Origin: Planctomycetota bacterium
GTDB lineage: Bacteria; Planctomycetota; UBA1135; UBA2386
Length of the DNA stretch: 64,000 bases
Assembly: GCA_020849665.1 (NCBI GenBank)
Contig: JADLFX010000060.1
Location: forward strand, 62,001-126,000
Reading direction: 5' to 3'
Shown here in pieces: positions 22,204 through 34,338 of this stretch (position 1 is its first letter; each line of letters opens with the position of its first letter). Made by a program: the position numbers and the translations under genes. The notes beneath the pieces are model-generated. The model saw nothing but the letters and a program-made list of their open reading frames with translations. It ran no database searches and was not told the origin of the DNA.

Positions 22204-25200
22204 ATGATGACCTCCGAGCAGCGGCGCGGCGACCGACCGTCCGCACCACGATCCGACGCCCTCGCACAGCCTCATGTGCTGGCGGCTCTGTGGCAGGGGC
22301 ACGTTCCTCGCGGCCTCACGCGGGAGCGCGGCGGGATCGTCGCCGAGGCTCCCGAAGTCCGGCGGGAACCTGGAACGGCGGGCCAGACCGGACCGGGTGC
22401 CGGAGGCGCAGCGGCCGATCCGTCCGCGCGACAGGAGCGGTGGGAACAGGCGCTGGAGAGCCTCTGTGCCCAGGTGGCGCCGCGGGCCAGGCGCGCGGCG
22501 CCGCCTGTGCCGGGCGGGATCGTCTACGTGCTCCAGGTGCCGGACGGAACCGGGGCCGCAGACGTGCTCGTCGAGGTCTGCGCCCCGGCATCGCGGGGGG
22601 AAGCGTCGGGGAGCCCGCGTCTGGTGCCCGTGGAGCTGAGCGTCGGCGCACTGGCAGAGCTGCCGGATCCCCTGGATCGCGAGATCCTCTCCGCATGGCT
22701 GCTGCCTCGCGCCTGCCGCCCGGAATGGACGCAGGTCGCGCCTCCGGGGCCGAACCCGGGGTTGGACCCGGTGTTCCGAGTGCCGCCCGCCGCGGCCGCG
22801 CCCCTGCTGCGGAGGTTGGCGGATGCGGGCCGTCTCGCCACGCGCGGAACGGACCGGCGGATCCGGAAGGTCGCGTCGTTCGACTCCGGGCCCCCCTGGA
22901 ACCTGGTGCTGGGGCTGTCGTCCGCCGATGGCAGTGCGCGCGTCCGGCTCCGGGTCCAGCTGCGTCGTGCGTCGATCGAGCGCGACCTGGACGGCGTGGA
23001 ACCGCTGGCCGGAGCCGGCCTGCTGGTGGACGGAGAGACCCTGGCCGAGTTGCGGCCCGCAGGCGGCCTCGGCTCCGCGCTCCTGGAACTCGCGCGAGCA
23101 GGCATCGAGGTGCCGCGCGCGGAATGCGCGCGCCTGCTGGGTCGGCTGCTGCGACTCCCCCTGGACCTGGTTCCCGCGGTCGATGAACGACTCGGCATCG
23201 GCGTACAGCGGCCGGAGCCGCAGCCGCGCCTGCGTCTGCACCCAGGCGCCGAGGCAGCGCCGCGCGGGCAGCGGCCGACCCCGCGGTCGCTGCGAGCTGC
23301 GCTGGCCTTCTACTACGGCGAGCATCTGGTCACCGCCGAGGCGGCGCAGCCAGCCTTCGTGAACCTCGCACCGCCCGCCCTGGTGCTGCGGGATCCGCTG
23401 CGCGAACGCGCCGCGGAGGAGCGCCTCCGCGAACTCGGCGCCGAGGCGCGAGGACGATGGACGTACCGCATCCCGGTCGAGCGCCTGGAAGCGATGGTGC
23501 GGCACCTCGCCGGCATCGGCTGGCTCCTGGAGGGTGCAGGCAGAGTCGTGCGCGTGCCCAGGACGCCAAGAGCCGCGGTGCGCTGGGGGATCGACTGGTT
23601 CGACCTGCAGCTGGAAGTCGACTATGGCGAGGTCAGCGTCGCGGTGCAGGACCTGATCGCCGCCTTCGCGCGCGGCGAGACGTACGTCCGCCTCGCCGAC
23701 GGCAGCGTCGGGCTCCTCCCCGCGGAGTGGCTGCGGCGGCTGACGCCGTGGCTCCAGTTGGCGACCAGCGCCGAGGGGCGGTTCCGGTTCCGCCCCAACC
23801 AGGGAGTCCTCCTCGACGCCCTGCTCGCCGAGGCAGGGGCCGAGCTCGTGGGCAGCGATGCGCGGTTCACGCGCTGGCGCGCAGCACTGCGCCGGTTCCG
23901 CAGGGTCGCCCGCATCCGTGCCCCCGCGGACTTCCACGCCCAGCTGCGCCCGTACCAGGAGTACGCGCTGGGCTGGTTCGCGTTCCTGCGCCGGTTCGGC
24001 ATGGGCGGCTGTCTGGCGGATGACATGGGGCTGGGCAAGACCGTGCAGATCCTCGCGCTCCTCGCGCAGCGCCGATCGCGCCCCGAGGGGCGCGTCCGCG
24101 GGGCGGGGGACGAACCGGGGGACACCGAGCGGCGCCCGAGTCTGGTCGTCGCGCCGCGCAGCGTGATCTTCCACTGGCGGCGCGAGGCCGAGCGGTTCGT
24201 ACCCGGGCTGCGGGTCCTGGAGCACAGGGGCAATGCGTGCAGCACGCGCCTGGCCGAGCTGCGCTCGGCCGACCTCGTACTCATCACGTACGGCACGCTG
24301 CGGCGGGGTGCGGCGAGCCTCTGCGCCCTGCACTTCGACTACGTGATCCTCGACGAGGCGCAGGCGATCAAGAACCCTGCCACGGAGGCCGCCAAGGCAG
24401 CCCGACTCCTGCGGGCAAGGCACCGGATCGTGCTGACCGGCACGCCGATCGAGAACCGCCTCGACGACCTCTGGAGCCTCTTCGAGTTCCTCAACCCCGG
24501 CATGCTGGGCAGCGTGCGGGCGTTCCGCGAGGCGATGCACGGTGCCCGCAGGCACGGCGTCTCGAAGCGCCTGCGCACGCTGCTGAGGCCCTTCCTCCTG
24601 CGCCGGACCAAGTCGCAGGTCGCGCCGGAGCTGCCCGCACGCACGGAGCAGGTGCTCGCGGTGGAACTGGACGAGGCCCAGCGGCGCTTCTACGACGAGC
24701 TCAGGCAGGGCGTGCGCGACTCGCTGCTGACCAAGCTCGATCAGGTGGGCGTGGCCGCCGCCCAGATCCATGTCTTGCACGCCCTCCTGCGCCTGCGGCA
24801 AGCGGCCTGCCATCCGGGGCTGGTGGAGGAGCGGCGCAAGGCCCTGGGCAGCGCCAAGCTGGACGCCCTCCTGGAGCGGCTCCGCGCGGTGCGCGCGGCG
24901 GGACGCAAGGCCCTGGTCTTCTCGCAGTTCACCACCATGCTCGGTCTCCTGCGCGAGCGTCTGGATGCGGCGGAGGTCACGTACGCCTACCTCGACGGCG
25001 CGACCGACGACCGGGAATCCTGCGTGCGACGGTTCCAGGACGACCCTGCCTGCGGCGTCTTCCTGATCAGCCTGCACGCCGGCGGGTTCGGCCTCAACCT
25101 GACCGCCGCCGAGTACGTCTTCCTCCTCGACCCGTGGTGGAACCCCGCCGTGGAGGCACAGGCGATCGATCGCGCGCACCGCATCGGCCAGACGCGGGCC

Positions 25201-25356
25201 GTGTTCGCCTGCCGCATCATCGCCAAGGACACCGTGGAGGATCGCATCCTCGAACTGCAGGAACGCAAGCGGGCCCTGGCGCAGGCGATCTTCGCGGAGG
25301 ATCGGGCCGGCATGCGTGCATTGACGCGGGACGACGTGGCGGCGCTGCTCGCGTGA
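22204..25356 (+). CDS. SNF2-family helicase-like ATPase
   Basis: A 1050-residue Swi2/Snf2 (Rad54/HepA-type) DNA translocase. Helicase motif I is D606-DMGLGK-T613 and motif II is D717-EAQ. LTGTPIENRLDDLWSLFEFLNPG and LLRPFLLRRTKSQVAPELP are family landmarks. The C-terminal lobe has LVFSQFTTML, LISLHAGGFGLNL and the final IDRAHRIGQTR motif. The N-terminal 560 residues are an arginine- and alanine-rich region with bacterial SNF2-associated character and no zinc-binding SWIM motif that I can see. No restriction, methylase or other defence genes are adjacent, so a repair or transcription role is more likely. Confidence 0.92.
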   Translation: MMTSEQRRGDRPSAPRSDALAQPHVLAALWQGHVPRGLTRERGGIVAEAPEVRREPGTAGQTGPGAGGAAADPSARQERWEQALESLCAQVAPRARRAAPPVPGGIVYVLQVPDGTGAADVLVEVCAPASRGEASGSPRLVPVELSVGALAELPDPLDREILSAWLLPRACRPEWTQVAPPGPNPGLDPVFRVPPAAAAPLLRRLADAGRLATRGTDRRIRKVASFDSGPPWNLVLGLSSADGSARVRLRVQLRRASIERDLDGVEPLAGAGLLVDGETLAELRPAGGLGSALLELARAGIEVPRAECARLLGRLLRLPLDLVPAVDERLGIGVQRPEPQPRLRLHPGAEAAPRGQRPTPRSLRAALAFYYGEHLVTAEAAQPAFVNLAPPALVLRDPLRERAAEERLRELGAEARGRWTYRIPVERLEAMVRHLAGIGWLLEGAGRVVRVPRTPRAAVRWGIDWFDLQLEVDYGEVSVAVQDLIAAFARGETYVRLADGSVGLLPAEWLRRLTPWLQLATSAEGRFRFRPNQGVLLDALLAEAGAELVGSDARFTRWRAALRRFRRVARIRAPADFHAQLRPYQEYALGWFAFLRRFGMGGCLADDMGLGKTVQILALLAQRRSRPEGRVRGAGDEPGDTERRPSLVVAPRSVIFHWRREAERFVPGLRVLEHRGNACSTRLAELRSADLVLITYGTLRRGAASLCALHFDYVILDEAQAIKNPATEAAKAARLLRARHRIVLTGTPIENRLDDLWSLFEFLNPGMLGSVRAFREAMHGARRHGVSKRLRTLLRPFLLRRTKSQVAPELPARTEQVLAVELDEAQRRFYDELRQGVRDSLLTKLDQVGVAAAQIHVLHALLRLRQAACHPGLVEERRKALGSAKLDALLERLRAVRAAGRKALVFSQFTTMLGLLRERLDAAEVTYAYLDGATDDRESCVRRFQDDPACGVFLISLHAGGFGLNLTAAEYVFLLDPWWNPAVEAQAIDRAHRIGQTRAVFACRIIAKDTVEDRILELQERKRALAQAIFAEDRAGMRALTRDDVAALLA

Positions 25357-25470
25357 ACCGTTCGCAGTGCTCCGTCGCAGTGCCCGGACCCGTGCCGGAG
25401 CGTGCGGTGCTGCGGGATGCGGGCCGGGCGTTGCACGCGGGCGAACCGCCATGGTCTGATCGTGGCTGCG

Positions 25471-26820
25471 ATGCGCACTGGCACGGACCCCGGCACCACG
25501 GCGAGCGCACCGCGCCCCCGCGTGCTGGTGATCGCGGAGGCGGCCAATCCCGAGTGGCAGAGCGTGCCCCTGGTGGGGTGGTCGCACGCCGACGCCCTGC
25601 GCGAGGTGGCCGACGTGCACCTCGTCACCCAGGTGCGGAATCGGGACGCGATCGTCCGCGCGGGGTTGGTCGAGGGCCGCGACTTCACGGCCATCGACTC
25701 CGAGCGCGTGGCGCGGCCGCTCTGGCACCTCACGCGCCTGCTGCCCGGAGGCTGGACCACGTCGATGGCCGCCTACCTGCCCGCCTACCTGTACTTCGAG
25801 CGGCTGGTGTGGCGGCGGTTCGGCGCGGACATCCGGGCGGGGCGCTACGACGTCGTGCACCGGCTGACGCCGCTCTCGCCGACGGTGCCGAGCCCGATCG
25901 CCGCGCGGTGCCGGAAGGCGGGCGTCCCATTCGTGCTCGGCCCGCTGAACGGAGGGCTGCCCTGGCCGCGCAACTTCGACCAGGAGCGGCGGCGCGAGCG
26001 GGAGTGGCTCAGCTACGTGCGCGGCGCCTACAAGCTGGTGCCCGGATACCGGCGCACCCGGGAGAACGCAGCGGCCATCGTCGTGGCGTCGCGTGCCACG
26101 CTCGAGCAGGTGCCGGAGCGATGGCGCAGCAAGTGCGTCTACATCCCGGAGAACGGGCTGGACGAACGACGCTTCCATGCGCGGCGCGAGCGGCCCGGCG
26201 GCGGACCGTTGGCCATCGTGTTCGTGGGCAGGCTGGTCCCCTACAAGGGTCCGGACCTGCTCCTGGAGGCGGTGGATCCGCTCCTGCGCGAGGATCGCGC
26301 CCGGCTGACGATCGTGGGGGACGGGCCGCTGCTGGCGTCGATGCGCGCGGCGGCGTCCGAACGCGGCGTGCAGGACAAGGTGCGCTTCACCGGCTGGGTC
26401 GACCACCAGCAGGTCCAGCATCTGCTCGCAGCGGCCGACGTGTTCGCGTTTCCCAGCATCCGTGAGTTCGGCGGCGCCGCGCCGCTGGAGGCGATGGCCG
26501 TCGGAGTGCCGGCGATCGTCGTGGACTACGGCGGCCCCGGAGAGATCGTGACCGAGGACACCGGCTGGCTCCTGCCGCTCGGCACGCGCGCGAACCTGGC
26601 CGCGGGGCTGCGCGCGCTGCTGACCAGCTTGTGCGCGGACCGCGACGCGATCGAGCGGCGCGCGCAGGCCGCCTTGCAGCGGGCGTGGAACTGGTTCGCG
26701 TGGCGCGTCAAGGCGCGCCAGACCCTGGAGGTGTACCGCTGGGTGCTCGGCCGGCGGCCAGACCGCCCTGAGTTCGGCATGCCCTTCGCGGGGGTCGGCA
26801 CCGCGCTCGCGCGCCCCTGA
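25471..26820 (+). CDS. Family 4 glycosyltransferase (GT-B)
   Basis: A 449-residue GT-B glycosyltransferase. The N-terminal domain begins PRVLVIAEAANPEW. The C-terminal domain has VFVGRLVPYKGPDLLLEAV, LTIVGDGPLL, VRFTGWVDHQQVQHLLAAADVFAFPS and the nucleotide-sugar motif EFGGAAPLEAMAVGVPAIV, which is the E-x7-E type. It likely transfers a sugar to a surface polysaccharide or glycolipid. The donor and acceptor cannot be told. The ATG at 25471 is used; a GTG at 25462 is in frame. No other polysaccharide genes are adjacent. Confidence 0.85.
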   Translation: MRTGTDPGTTASAPRPRVLVIAEAANPEWQSVPLVGWSHADALREVADVHLVTQVRNRDAIVRAGLVEGRDFTAIDSERVARPLWHLTRLLPGGWTTSMAAYLPAYLYFERLVWRRFGADIRAGRYDVVHRLTPLSPTVPSPIAARCRKAGVPFVLGPLNGGLPWPRNFDQERRREREWLSYVRGAYKLVPGYRRTRENAAAIVVASRATLEQVPERWRSKCVYIPENGLDERRFHARRERPGGGPLAIVFVGRLVPYKGPDLLLEAVDPLLREDRARLTIVGDGPLLASMRAAASERGVQDKVRFTGWVDHQQVQHLLAAADVFAFPSIREFGGAAPLEAMAVGVPAIVVDYGGPGEIVTEDTGWLLPLGTRANLAAGLRALLTSLCADRDAIERRAQAALQRAWNWFAWRVKARQTLEVYRWVLGRRPDRPEFGMPFAGVGTALARP

Positions 26821-26821
26821 T

Positions 26822-26845
26822 CCCACCGCGCGGCGGACCGGTGGG
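26822..26845. terminator. Hairpin between convergent genes
   Basis: CCCACCG (26822-26828) and CGGTGGG (26839-26845) form a perfect stem with a 10-nt loop between the plus-strand glycosyltransferase and the minus-strand CopD-like gene. No U-tract follows. Confidence 0.4.
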
Positions 26846-26860
26846 TGGCGATCCTCGCGG

Positions 26861-27310
26861 CTAGCCGCCCAAGGCGCGCGTGTGGTGCAGGACCGCGTTC
26901 AGGGCGACGACCAGACCCAGCACCGCAGCGAGCTTCGCCCGCCGCGCCCGGCCGGCGAGGTCGGGTCCGCCGTCCGGCGCGCGGGTGATCGCGAGGGCGA
27001 GATGGAACACGAAGAGCGCGAGCACCAGCTTGCTGTGCAGCAGTGCGGTGTAGATGCCGCGACCACCCAGCCAGCCCACGCCGTGCGGCGGAGCCCACTT
27101 GAGCAACCCGGTGCCGAGCAGCAGCAGCACCGCGGCGATGGTCACCCAGCGGGCGCGGGCGCGGAGCGTGGCGAGGAACTCCGCCCGCTCCTGTTGCAGG
27201 CGCTGCGCCGCCGGCAGCACCGTGAACCCCATGGCGAAGAGCCCGCCGACCCCCAGGATCGCGCCAAGGAGATGCCCGTAGTCCACCAGGGCGCGCAGGA
27301 GTGGCGTCAT
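26861..27310 (-). CDS. Small CopD/DUF2269-like membrane protein
   Basis: A 149-residue protein with four predicted membrane helices (near residues 10-32, 55-75, 88-108, 125-143). The HLLGAILGVGG start, KWAPPHGVGWL loop and LHSKLVLALFVFHLAL helix resemble CopD-like or DUF2269 proteins, some of which bind heme or copper through membrane histidines. Here H13, H92 and H98 are candidates. The ATG overlaps the stop of the CinA-like gene (ATGA), so the pair is coupled. The function is unknown. Confidence 0.65.
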   Translation of the reverse strand: MTPLLRALVDYGHLLGAILGVGGLFAMGFTVLPAAQRLQQERAEFLATLRARARWVTIAAVLLLLGTGLLKWAPPHGVGWLGGRGIYTALLHSKLVLALFVFHLALAITRAPDGGPDLAGRARRAKLAAVLGLVVALNAVLHHTRALGG

Positions 27311-28143
27311 CACTCGCCGGTCTCGTGGCTCCGCGGGGCCGCGGTCTTCGCGTCCAGCCCGAGGCGGGCGCGCAGCTCGTGCTCGGCCCGGTCCAGGATC
27401 GCGCTCAGGTTCCGTTCGTCGTACGACTCGCCGAAGAGCTTGATCTGGATCGTCAGGCGTTCGCCGCTGCCCTGCACCTGCGCGTGGGTGTGCACTCCGG
27501 GGTGGCGGCGGGTGATCTCGGCCAGCGGCCTCGCGATCGCGGACTCGTCCCGGCCGGGATACTCGATCGTGCGCGAACGCCGCACCGCGCCGCCGCCCTC
27601 CGCCACGAGCACGGGCGCCACGTAGAGGTGGAAGAGCCGCTGCATCTCCTCCGCCACCCCAGGCAGCAGGAACCACGTCGTGGTACCGGTCTTCAGCCGC
27701 ACCATCGGCGCCATGCCGATCGGGTTCTCGTAGCAGATCGAACCCTCGGGCACGTGCGCCATGCGCATCCGGGTCTCGTTGAGGGTGGGTTCGTCGACCA
27801 CGCCCTTGGCGAAGAGCCGGCGGTACGAGACGGTCAGCATCTCGAGGGCGCGCTGGTCGAGGTGCAGGCCCACGCCCGCCGCCTTGGCCAGGGCCTGCCG
27901 GGTGATGTCCTCGTGCCCGGGGCCCATCCCGCCGGTGGTCAGGACCACGGAAGGCTTGAGTTCCAACGCGGCACGGAACGCGGCGACCATCTCGGCCTCC
28001 ACGTCGTCGAGCACCTGGATGGTGCGGACCCGGTAGCCCAGATTGCTCACGTGGCTGGCCAGGAAATTGGCGTTTCGATCGAGGACGAGACCCTCGAGAA
28101 GCTCGCGCCCGATGCAGAACAGGATCGCGCTCTTGTCGGTCAC
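27310..28143 (-). CDS. CinA-like/molybdopterin-binding domain protein
   Basis: A 277-residue protein with a MoaB/Mog-type fold: GRELLEGLVLDRNANFLAS, VLTTGGMGPGHEDITRQALA and the later PENPIG-like region (CYENPIGMAP) with LLPGVAEEMQRLF. This corresponds to the N-terminal COG1058 part of CinA, a nicotinamide mononucleotide or ADP-ribose pyrophosphatase family; the C-terminal deamidase domain is absent. The GTG at 28143 is chosen because AAGGAA lies about 9 nt upstream. Divergent from gyrA and coupled to the CopD-like gene. Confidence 0.8.
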   Translation of the reverse strand: MTDKSAILFCIGRELLEGLVLDRNANFLASHVSNLGYRVRTIQVLDDVEAEMVAAFRAALELKPSVVLTTGGMGPGHEDITRQALAKAAGVGLHLDQRALEMLTVSYRRLFAKGVVDEPTLNETRMRMAHVPEGSICYENPIGMAPMVRLKTGTTTWFLLPGVAEEMQRLFHLYVAPVLVAEGGGAVRRSRTIEYPGRDESAIARPLAEITRRHPGVHTHAQVQGSGERLTIQIKLFGESYDERNLSAILDRAEHELRARLGLDAKTAAPRSHETGE

Positions 28144-28290
28144 GGTTGGGGTTCCTTCGGGGATCCGGACCAGGGTGGGGACTGGACGGCGGACATGGCA
28201 GAGCGAAGCCGAACCCATGGTTGATGGCAACCATCAGGGGGGCGAAGATTCCCCGTCCGGACGCCTGGAGCTGACCGGACCCGAATCGCC

Positions 28291-30780
<2,490 letters not shown>

Positions 30781-30784
30781 AGCG

Positions 30785-31231
30785 ATGGCCGAGTACTTCG
30801 CGCGACTCCAGGCGGACATGAAGACGGCGATGAAGGCCAGGGACGAGCTCCGCCTGCGGGTCGCCCGCATGCTGGTCGCCGCGATCAAGAAGGAGCAGAT
30901 CGACCGCGCCAAGGACGACCTCGGCGCGGACGCCGAGCTCGACATCCTGCGCAAGGCCGTGAAGACCCGCCGCGAGAGCGTCGACCAGGCACAGAAGCTG
31001 GGTCGCCAGGACGTCGTCCAGGCCGAGGCCGCGGAGATCGCGGTGATCGAGGCCTACCTGCCCGCGACCCTGAGCGGGGATGCCCTGCTCGCCAAGGTGC
31101 GCGAGGTCGCCCAGGCGATCGGCTACACCGGGGCCAAGGACACCGGGCGCTTCATGAAGGAATGGATGGCGCGGCACAAGGCGCTCGCCGACGGCCGGGA
31201 CGTGCAGGAGGCCCTCAAGCGCCTCGGCTGA
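30785..31231 (+). CDS. yqeY: GatB/YqeY domain protein
   Basis: A 148-residue YqeY-family protein, related to the tRNA-binding tail domain of GatB amidotransferase; its exact role is unsettled. Family features: the N-terminal helix MKTAMKARDELRLRVARMLVAAIKK, KTRRESVDQAQKLGRQD in the middle, IEAYLPATLS and the final GAKDTGRFMKEWMARHK. A Shine-Dalgarno GAGGTGA lies just before the ATG and overlaps the gyrA stop, so it is cotranscribed with gyrA. Confidence 0.9.
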   Translation: MAEYFARLQADMKTAMKARDELRLRVARMLVAAIKKEQIDRAKDDLGADAELDILRKAVKTRRESVDQAQKLGRQDVVQAEAAEIAVIEAYLPATLSGDALLAKVREVAQAIGYTGAKDTGRFMKEWMARHKALADGRDVQEALKRLG

Positions 31232-31339
31232 GCCGCGAGGCCTCCCGTTGCCGCCGTTCCGAGGTCGATAGAGGGCGAGGCTTCCTGTCGCGCGCCATCC
31301 GGTTTGACTCGGGCCCTTGGACGCACCACCCAGCCTGCG

Positions 31340-32332
31340 ATGACGAACCAGCCGCACCAGGACGCGCCTGCGCCGCGCAATCCGCCGGGATCGCGCTACT
31401 GCATCGTCATCCCGTGTCGGGACGAGGAGGACACCCTGGAGCGGACCGTGCGCTCGCTCGCGGCGCAGACCACGGCGCCGGATCTGGTCGTGATCGTCGA
31501 CGACGGCTCCACCGACCGCACGCCCGAGATCTGCGCGCGACTGGCAGGGGAGTTCGCGTTCGTGCGCGTGCTGCGGCGCCAGGACCGCGGCAGGCGCAGC
31601 GTCGGTCCCGGCGTGATCGACGCGTTCTACGACGGCCTCGCCACGTTCGACGTCGGCCGCTACGACTTCGTGTGCAAGCTCGACGCCGATCTCGAGATGC
31701 CGCCGCGCTACTTCGCGCGCATCCTCGAGCGCATGGCGGCGGACCCGCGGATCGGCGCGATGTCCGGGCGGCCCTATTACCAGCGCCCGGGCCCGAACGG
31801 GCTCGAGATGGTGCCCGAGCCGTGCGGGATCGACGTGTGCGTCGGCGCGACCAAGTTCTACCGGCGCGCGTGCTTCGAGGCGATCGGCGGCTTCGTCCGC
31901 GCGGTCATGTGGGACGGCATCGACGCCCACACCTGCCGGATGCTCGGCTGGAGGAACTTCGCCGACGAGGACCCCGAGCTGCGCTATCTGCACCTGCGCC
32001 CCATGGGTTCCAGCGACCACAACGTGTACCGCGGCCGGGTGCGCTGGGGCCGGGGGCAGTGGTTCATGGGCACCGGCGCGCTCTTCATCCTGGCCAGCGC
32101 CACCAACCGCATCCTCACGCCGCCGATCCTGGTCGGCAGCGTCCTGATGCTCTTCGGCTACGTCTCGGCGTGGTGGCGAGGCGAGCCGCGCTACGACCGG
32201 CCGGGCTTCCGGACCTTCCTGCGCCGCTACCAGCGCCTGGCGCTGCTCAAGGGCAAGCGCCGGGCGATGGAGATGGTGCTGGACGCGGGGCCTCGCGCGG
32301 ACCCGGGCCCCGCCGCTCAGGGCTTGAGGTAG
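31340..32332 (+). CDS. Family 2 glycosyltransferase
   Basis: A 330-residue GT-A glycosyltransferase. It has CIVIPCRDEEDTLERTVRSL, the nucleotide-binding VDDGSTD and the metal-binding DADLEM motif. The acceptor region is FVRAVMWDGIDAHTCRMLGW. One hydrophobic segment near residues 255-285 (GALFILASATNRI, ILVGSVLMLFGYV) suggests membrane attachment. It overlaps the 3' end of the convergent beta-helix gene by 16 bp. It could modify exopolysaccharide or secreted proteins; the substrate is unknown. Confidence 0.85.
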   Translation: MTNQPHQDAPAPRNPPGSRYCIVIPCRDEEDTLERTVRSLAAQTTAPDLVVIVDDGSTDRTPEICARLAGEFAFVRVLRRQDRGRRSVGPGVIDAFYDGLATFDVGRYDFVCKLDADLEMPPRYFARILERMAADPRIGAMSGRPYYQRPGPNGLEMVPEPCGIDVCVGATKFYRRACFEAIGGFVRAVMWDGIDAHTCRMLGWRNFADEDPELRYLHLRPMGSSDHNVYRGRVRWGRGQWFMGTGALFILASATNRILTPPILVGSVLMLFGYVSAWWRGEPRYDRPGFRTFLRRYQRLALLKGKRRAMEMVLDAGPRADPGPAAQGLR

Positions 32333-34338
32333 GCGCCCCGGGCAGAGGCGCCGCCGCGCGGGCGCAACAGGCCGTCGAAGTCGTCCCAGAGGCCGGGCAC
32401 CTGGACGCCGTTGCCCAGGAACGGGCTCTGCGTGGTGGGCCGCAGGTTGTGCGGCGGCGCCGCCAGGAGCGGATCCGAGGTGATGCTGCCGGCACCCTTC
32501 CCCAGCGCGGTCCACTGGGCGAAGGTCCAGGTGCGCGTGCCGCCGTTGCCCTTCTCCGCGGCGTAGCTGCGGGCGCGCGGGCCGTAGAAGAGGTTGTTGC
32601 TCTCGGTCAGCTGGTCGAGGCGGAAGCCGGGCGTGACGCCCACGAACGCCGTGGTCGAGCTGGACGAGTTGGGCGCGTAGAGCACGTTGTTCCAGCAGCG
32701 GATGTTCGTGCCGTTCTGCGCCTCGATCAGCAGGAACTGGGTGTCGGTGAACGACGCGTTCGGCATGTGCGCCGCCGTGTTGTTGTAGATCGAGATGTCG
32801 TCCGGCGTGGGCACGCCGTTCCCGTACTCCCACACCCACACCGCGGTGGTCCAGGGGCTGCGCGTGCCCATCCGGAACACGTTGTTGCGCACGGTCATCT
32901 GCCGGGCGCAGAACATCAGCATGATCTGGGTCTGGTCCTGCGACGCCACGTCCTCCAGGAAGGTGTTGCGCTCGACGATGCCGTTCACGAGCACGTCCGT
33001 GGAGTACCGGTCCTTGGGCGCGATGCACACCGACCACGCCTGGCCGCGGAACGAGTTCTCGCACACCTGGAAGTCGCGCGTCGGCTCGTTGGTCAGGGAG
33101 TGGATCTTCAGGATCTGGCGGTTCGGGTTGTTGCCGTAGCCGGCGTCCCAGATGGTGTTGCCCCGGACCACGCCCTTCACGATCTGCCACAGCCGTGCGG
33201 CGTGCGAGTTGCGCGTGCGCTGCAGGTCGTTGCCCACCAACGCGAACCGGTGGCCGCCCGTGTAGACCAGATGGTCCTGACACTCGGTCACGGTGCACTC
33301 GAAGAGCGCGATGTCCTCGACCGTCTTCACGAACGGACTCGCGCCGATCCCCACCCACAGCTTCGAGTAGTTGCAGCGCAGGTAGAGCCAGTCGCTGCAG
33401 TCCACGGCGCTGAAGAAGCTGTTGGCGGTGCCGGACTGGTTCTGGAAGTCGTACGTGCCGCGGATGTCGAGGTCGACGAAGCGCAGGCCCTTCGCCTCGC
33501 CGGCGTAGAACATCTCGGCCGGACCGTTCCACTGGATGACGGGCTTGGGTCCGCTGCCGAACGCGCCGAAGAGGATCGGCCTGCCCTGCGTGGCGAACGG
33601 GAAGCTGTACTTCCGGTCGCTCGCGAACGAGTCCCCGCGCCGGAACAGGACCCGGACCGCAGCGGGGCCGGCGCTGGAGAGCTGGAGCGCCAGGAGTTGG
33701 ATCACGCGGTCGTAGGTGCGGACCGCCGCGCCCTCGGACCTGCCGTTGTTGACGTCGTCGCCCTGCGAGGAGGAGCAGTAGAGCGTCACGCCGGAGAAGG
33801 GATTCACCCGCACCTTGGCCGTGCTGGTGCCGGTCTTGCCCGAAGGGTCGGCGACCTTCAGGGAGATCGTGTACTCGCCCGGATTCTCGTACACGTAGGC
33901 GCCCACGAAGCCCGAGTGCTTGTTCCAGCGTGCCAGGGGCCCCTGGGGATCGCCGAAGTCCCATTCGAAGCGCGCGTCGTGCAGCCTCGGGACGCCGGGC
34001 GTGGCCATGCCGTCCACGAACACGTAGAGCGGCGCGACGCCGGTCAGACGGTTGGCCTGGATCACCGGCTTGAGCCCGTCGTCGGGAGCCGGGGCGGGCA
34101 GCGCCGTGCGCAAGGGCTGCGGACCCCCGACCGCCAGCTCCGGTGCGGCGGCGCGCGGCGCGGCGATCGGAGGGAGGACGGCGCGCGCGGCGGAGTTCGT
34201 CGCGGGCGTAGCGGTCGCAGCGGCCACTGGGACGCTCTCGGCGTCGGGGAGGGTGGGGAACGCTGCCAGAGCCAGCGTGCCTGCCCCGGCGAGCGCCAGG
34301 ACAGGGAGTAGGAGCCGATGCGTGGATCGCGGATGCAT
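32317..34338 (-). CDS. Secreted PKD-domain/right-handed beta-helix protein, copy 1
   Basis: A 673-residue exported protein. A signal sequence (RLLLPVLALAGAGTLALAAF) is followed by a Pro/Ala-rich linker. A PKD-like domain follows (GVAPLYVFVDGMATPGVPRL, WDFGDPQGPLARW, YVYENPGEYTISLKV). The C-terminal 450 residues are an Asn-rich beta-helix resembling pectate-lyase-like folds (NTIWDAGYGNNPNRQIL, NNVFRMGTRSPWTTAV). The catalytic activity is unknown. The central region is nearly identical to the gene at 43191 on the opposite strand. An alternative GTG start at 34581 has GGAGGG 6 nt upstream and would add a second hydrophobic segment, so the true N-terminus is uncertain. Confidence 0.8.
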   Translation of the reverse strand: MHPRSTHRLLLPVLALAGAGTLALAAFPTLPDAESVPVAAATATPATNSAARAVLPPIAAPRAAAPELAVGGPQPLRTALPAPAPDDGLKPVIQANRLTGVAPLYVFVDGMATPGVPRLHDARFEWDFGDPQGPLARWNKHSGFVGAYVYENPGEYTISLKVADPSGKTGTSTAKVRVNPFSGVTLYCSSSQGDDVNNGRSEGAAVRTYDRVIQLLALQLSSAGPAAVRVLFRRGDSFASDRKYSFPFATQGRPILFGAFGSGPKPVIQWNGPAEMFYAGEAKGLRFVDLDIRGTYDFQNQSGTANSFFSAVDCSDWLYLRCNYSKLWVGIGASPFVKTVEDIALFECTVTECQDHLVYTGGHRFALVGNDLQRTRNSHAARLWQIVKGVVRGNTIWDAGYGNNPNRQILKIHSLTNEPTRDFQVCENSFRGQAWSVCIAPKDRYSTDVLVNGIVERNTFLEDVASQDQTQIMLMFCARQMTVRNNVFRMGTRSPWTTAVWVWEYGNGVPTPDDISIYNNTAAHMPNASFTDTQFLLIEAQNGTNIRCWNNVLYAPNSSSSTTAFVGVTPGFRLDQLTESNNLFYGPRARSYAAEKGNGGTRTWTFAQWTALGKGAGSITSDPLLAAPPHNLRPTTQSPFLGNGVQVPGLWDDFDGLLRPRGGASARGAYLKP

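Noticed and set aside
22204-25356. SNF2 helicase considered as part of a phage-defence island (DISARM or similar)
   Set aside because: No methylase, DUF1998, PLD or nuclease genes are adjacent; neighbours are mutY and a glycosyltransferase.
20089-26826. A 2245-codon open frame on the minus strand covering several genes
   Set aside because: Only its last 257 codons (fabI) are real. The rest is antisense to mutY-region, helicase and glycosyltransferase genes, is arginine/proline-rich and has no family signal; stop codons are rare in this GC-rich DNA.
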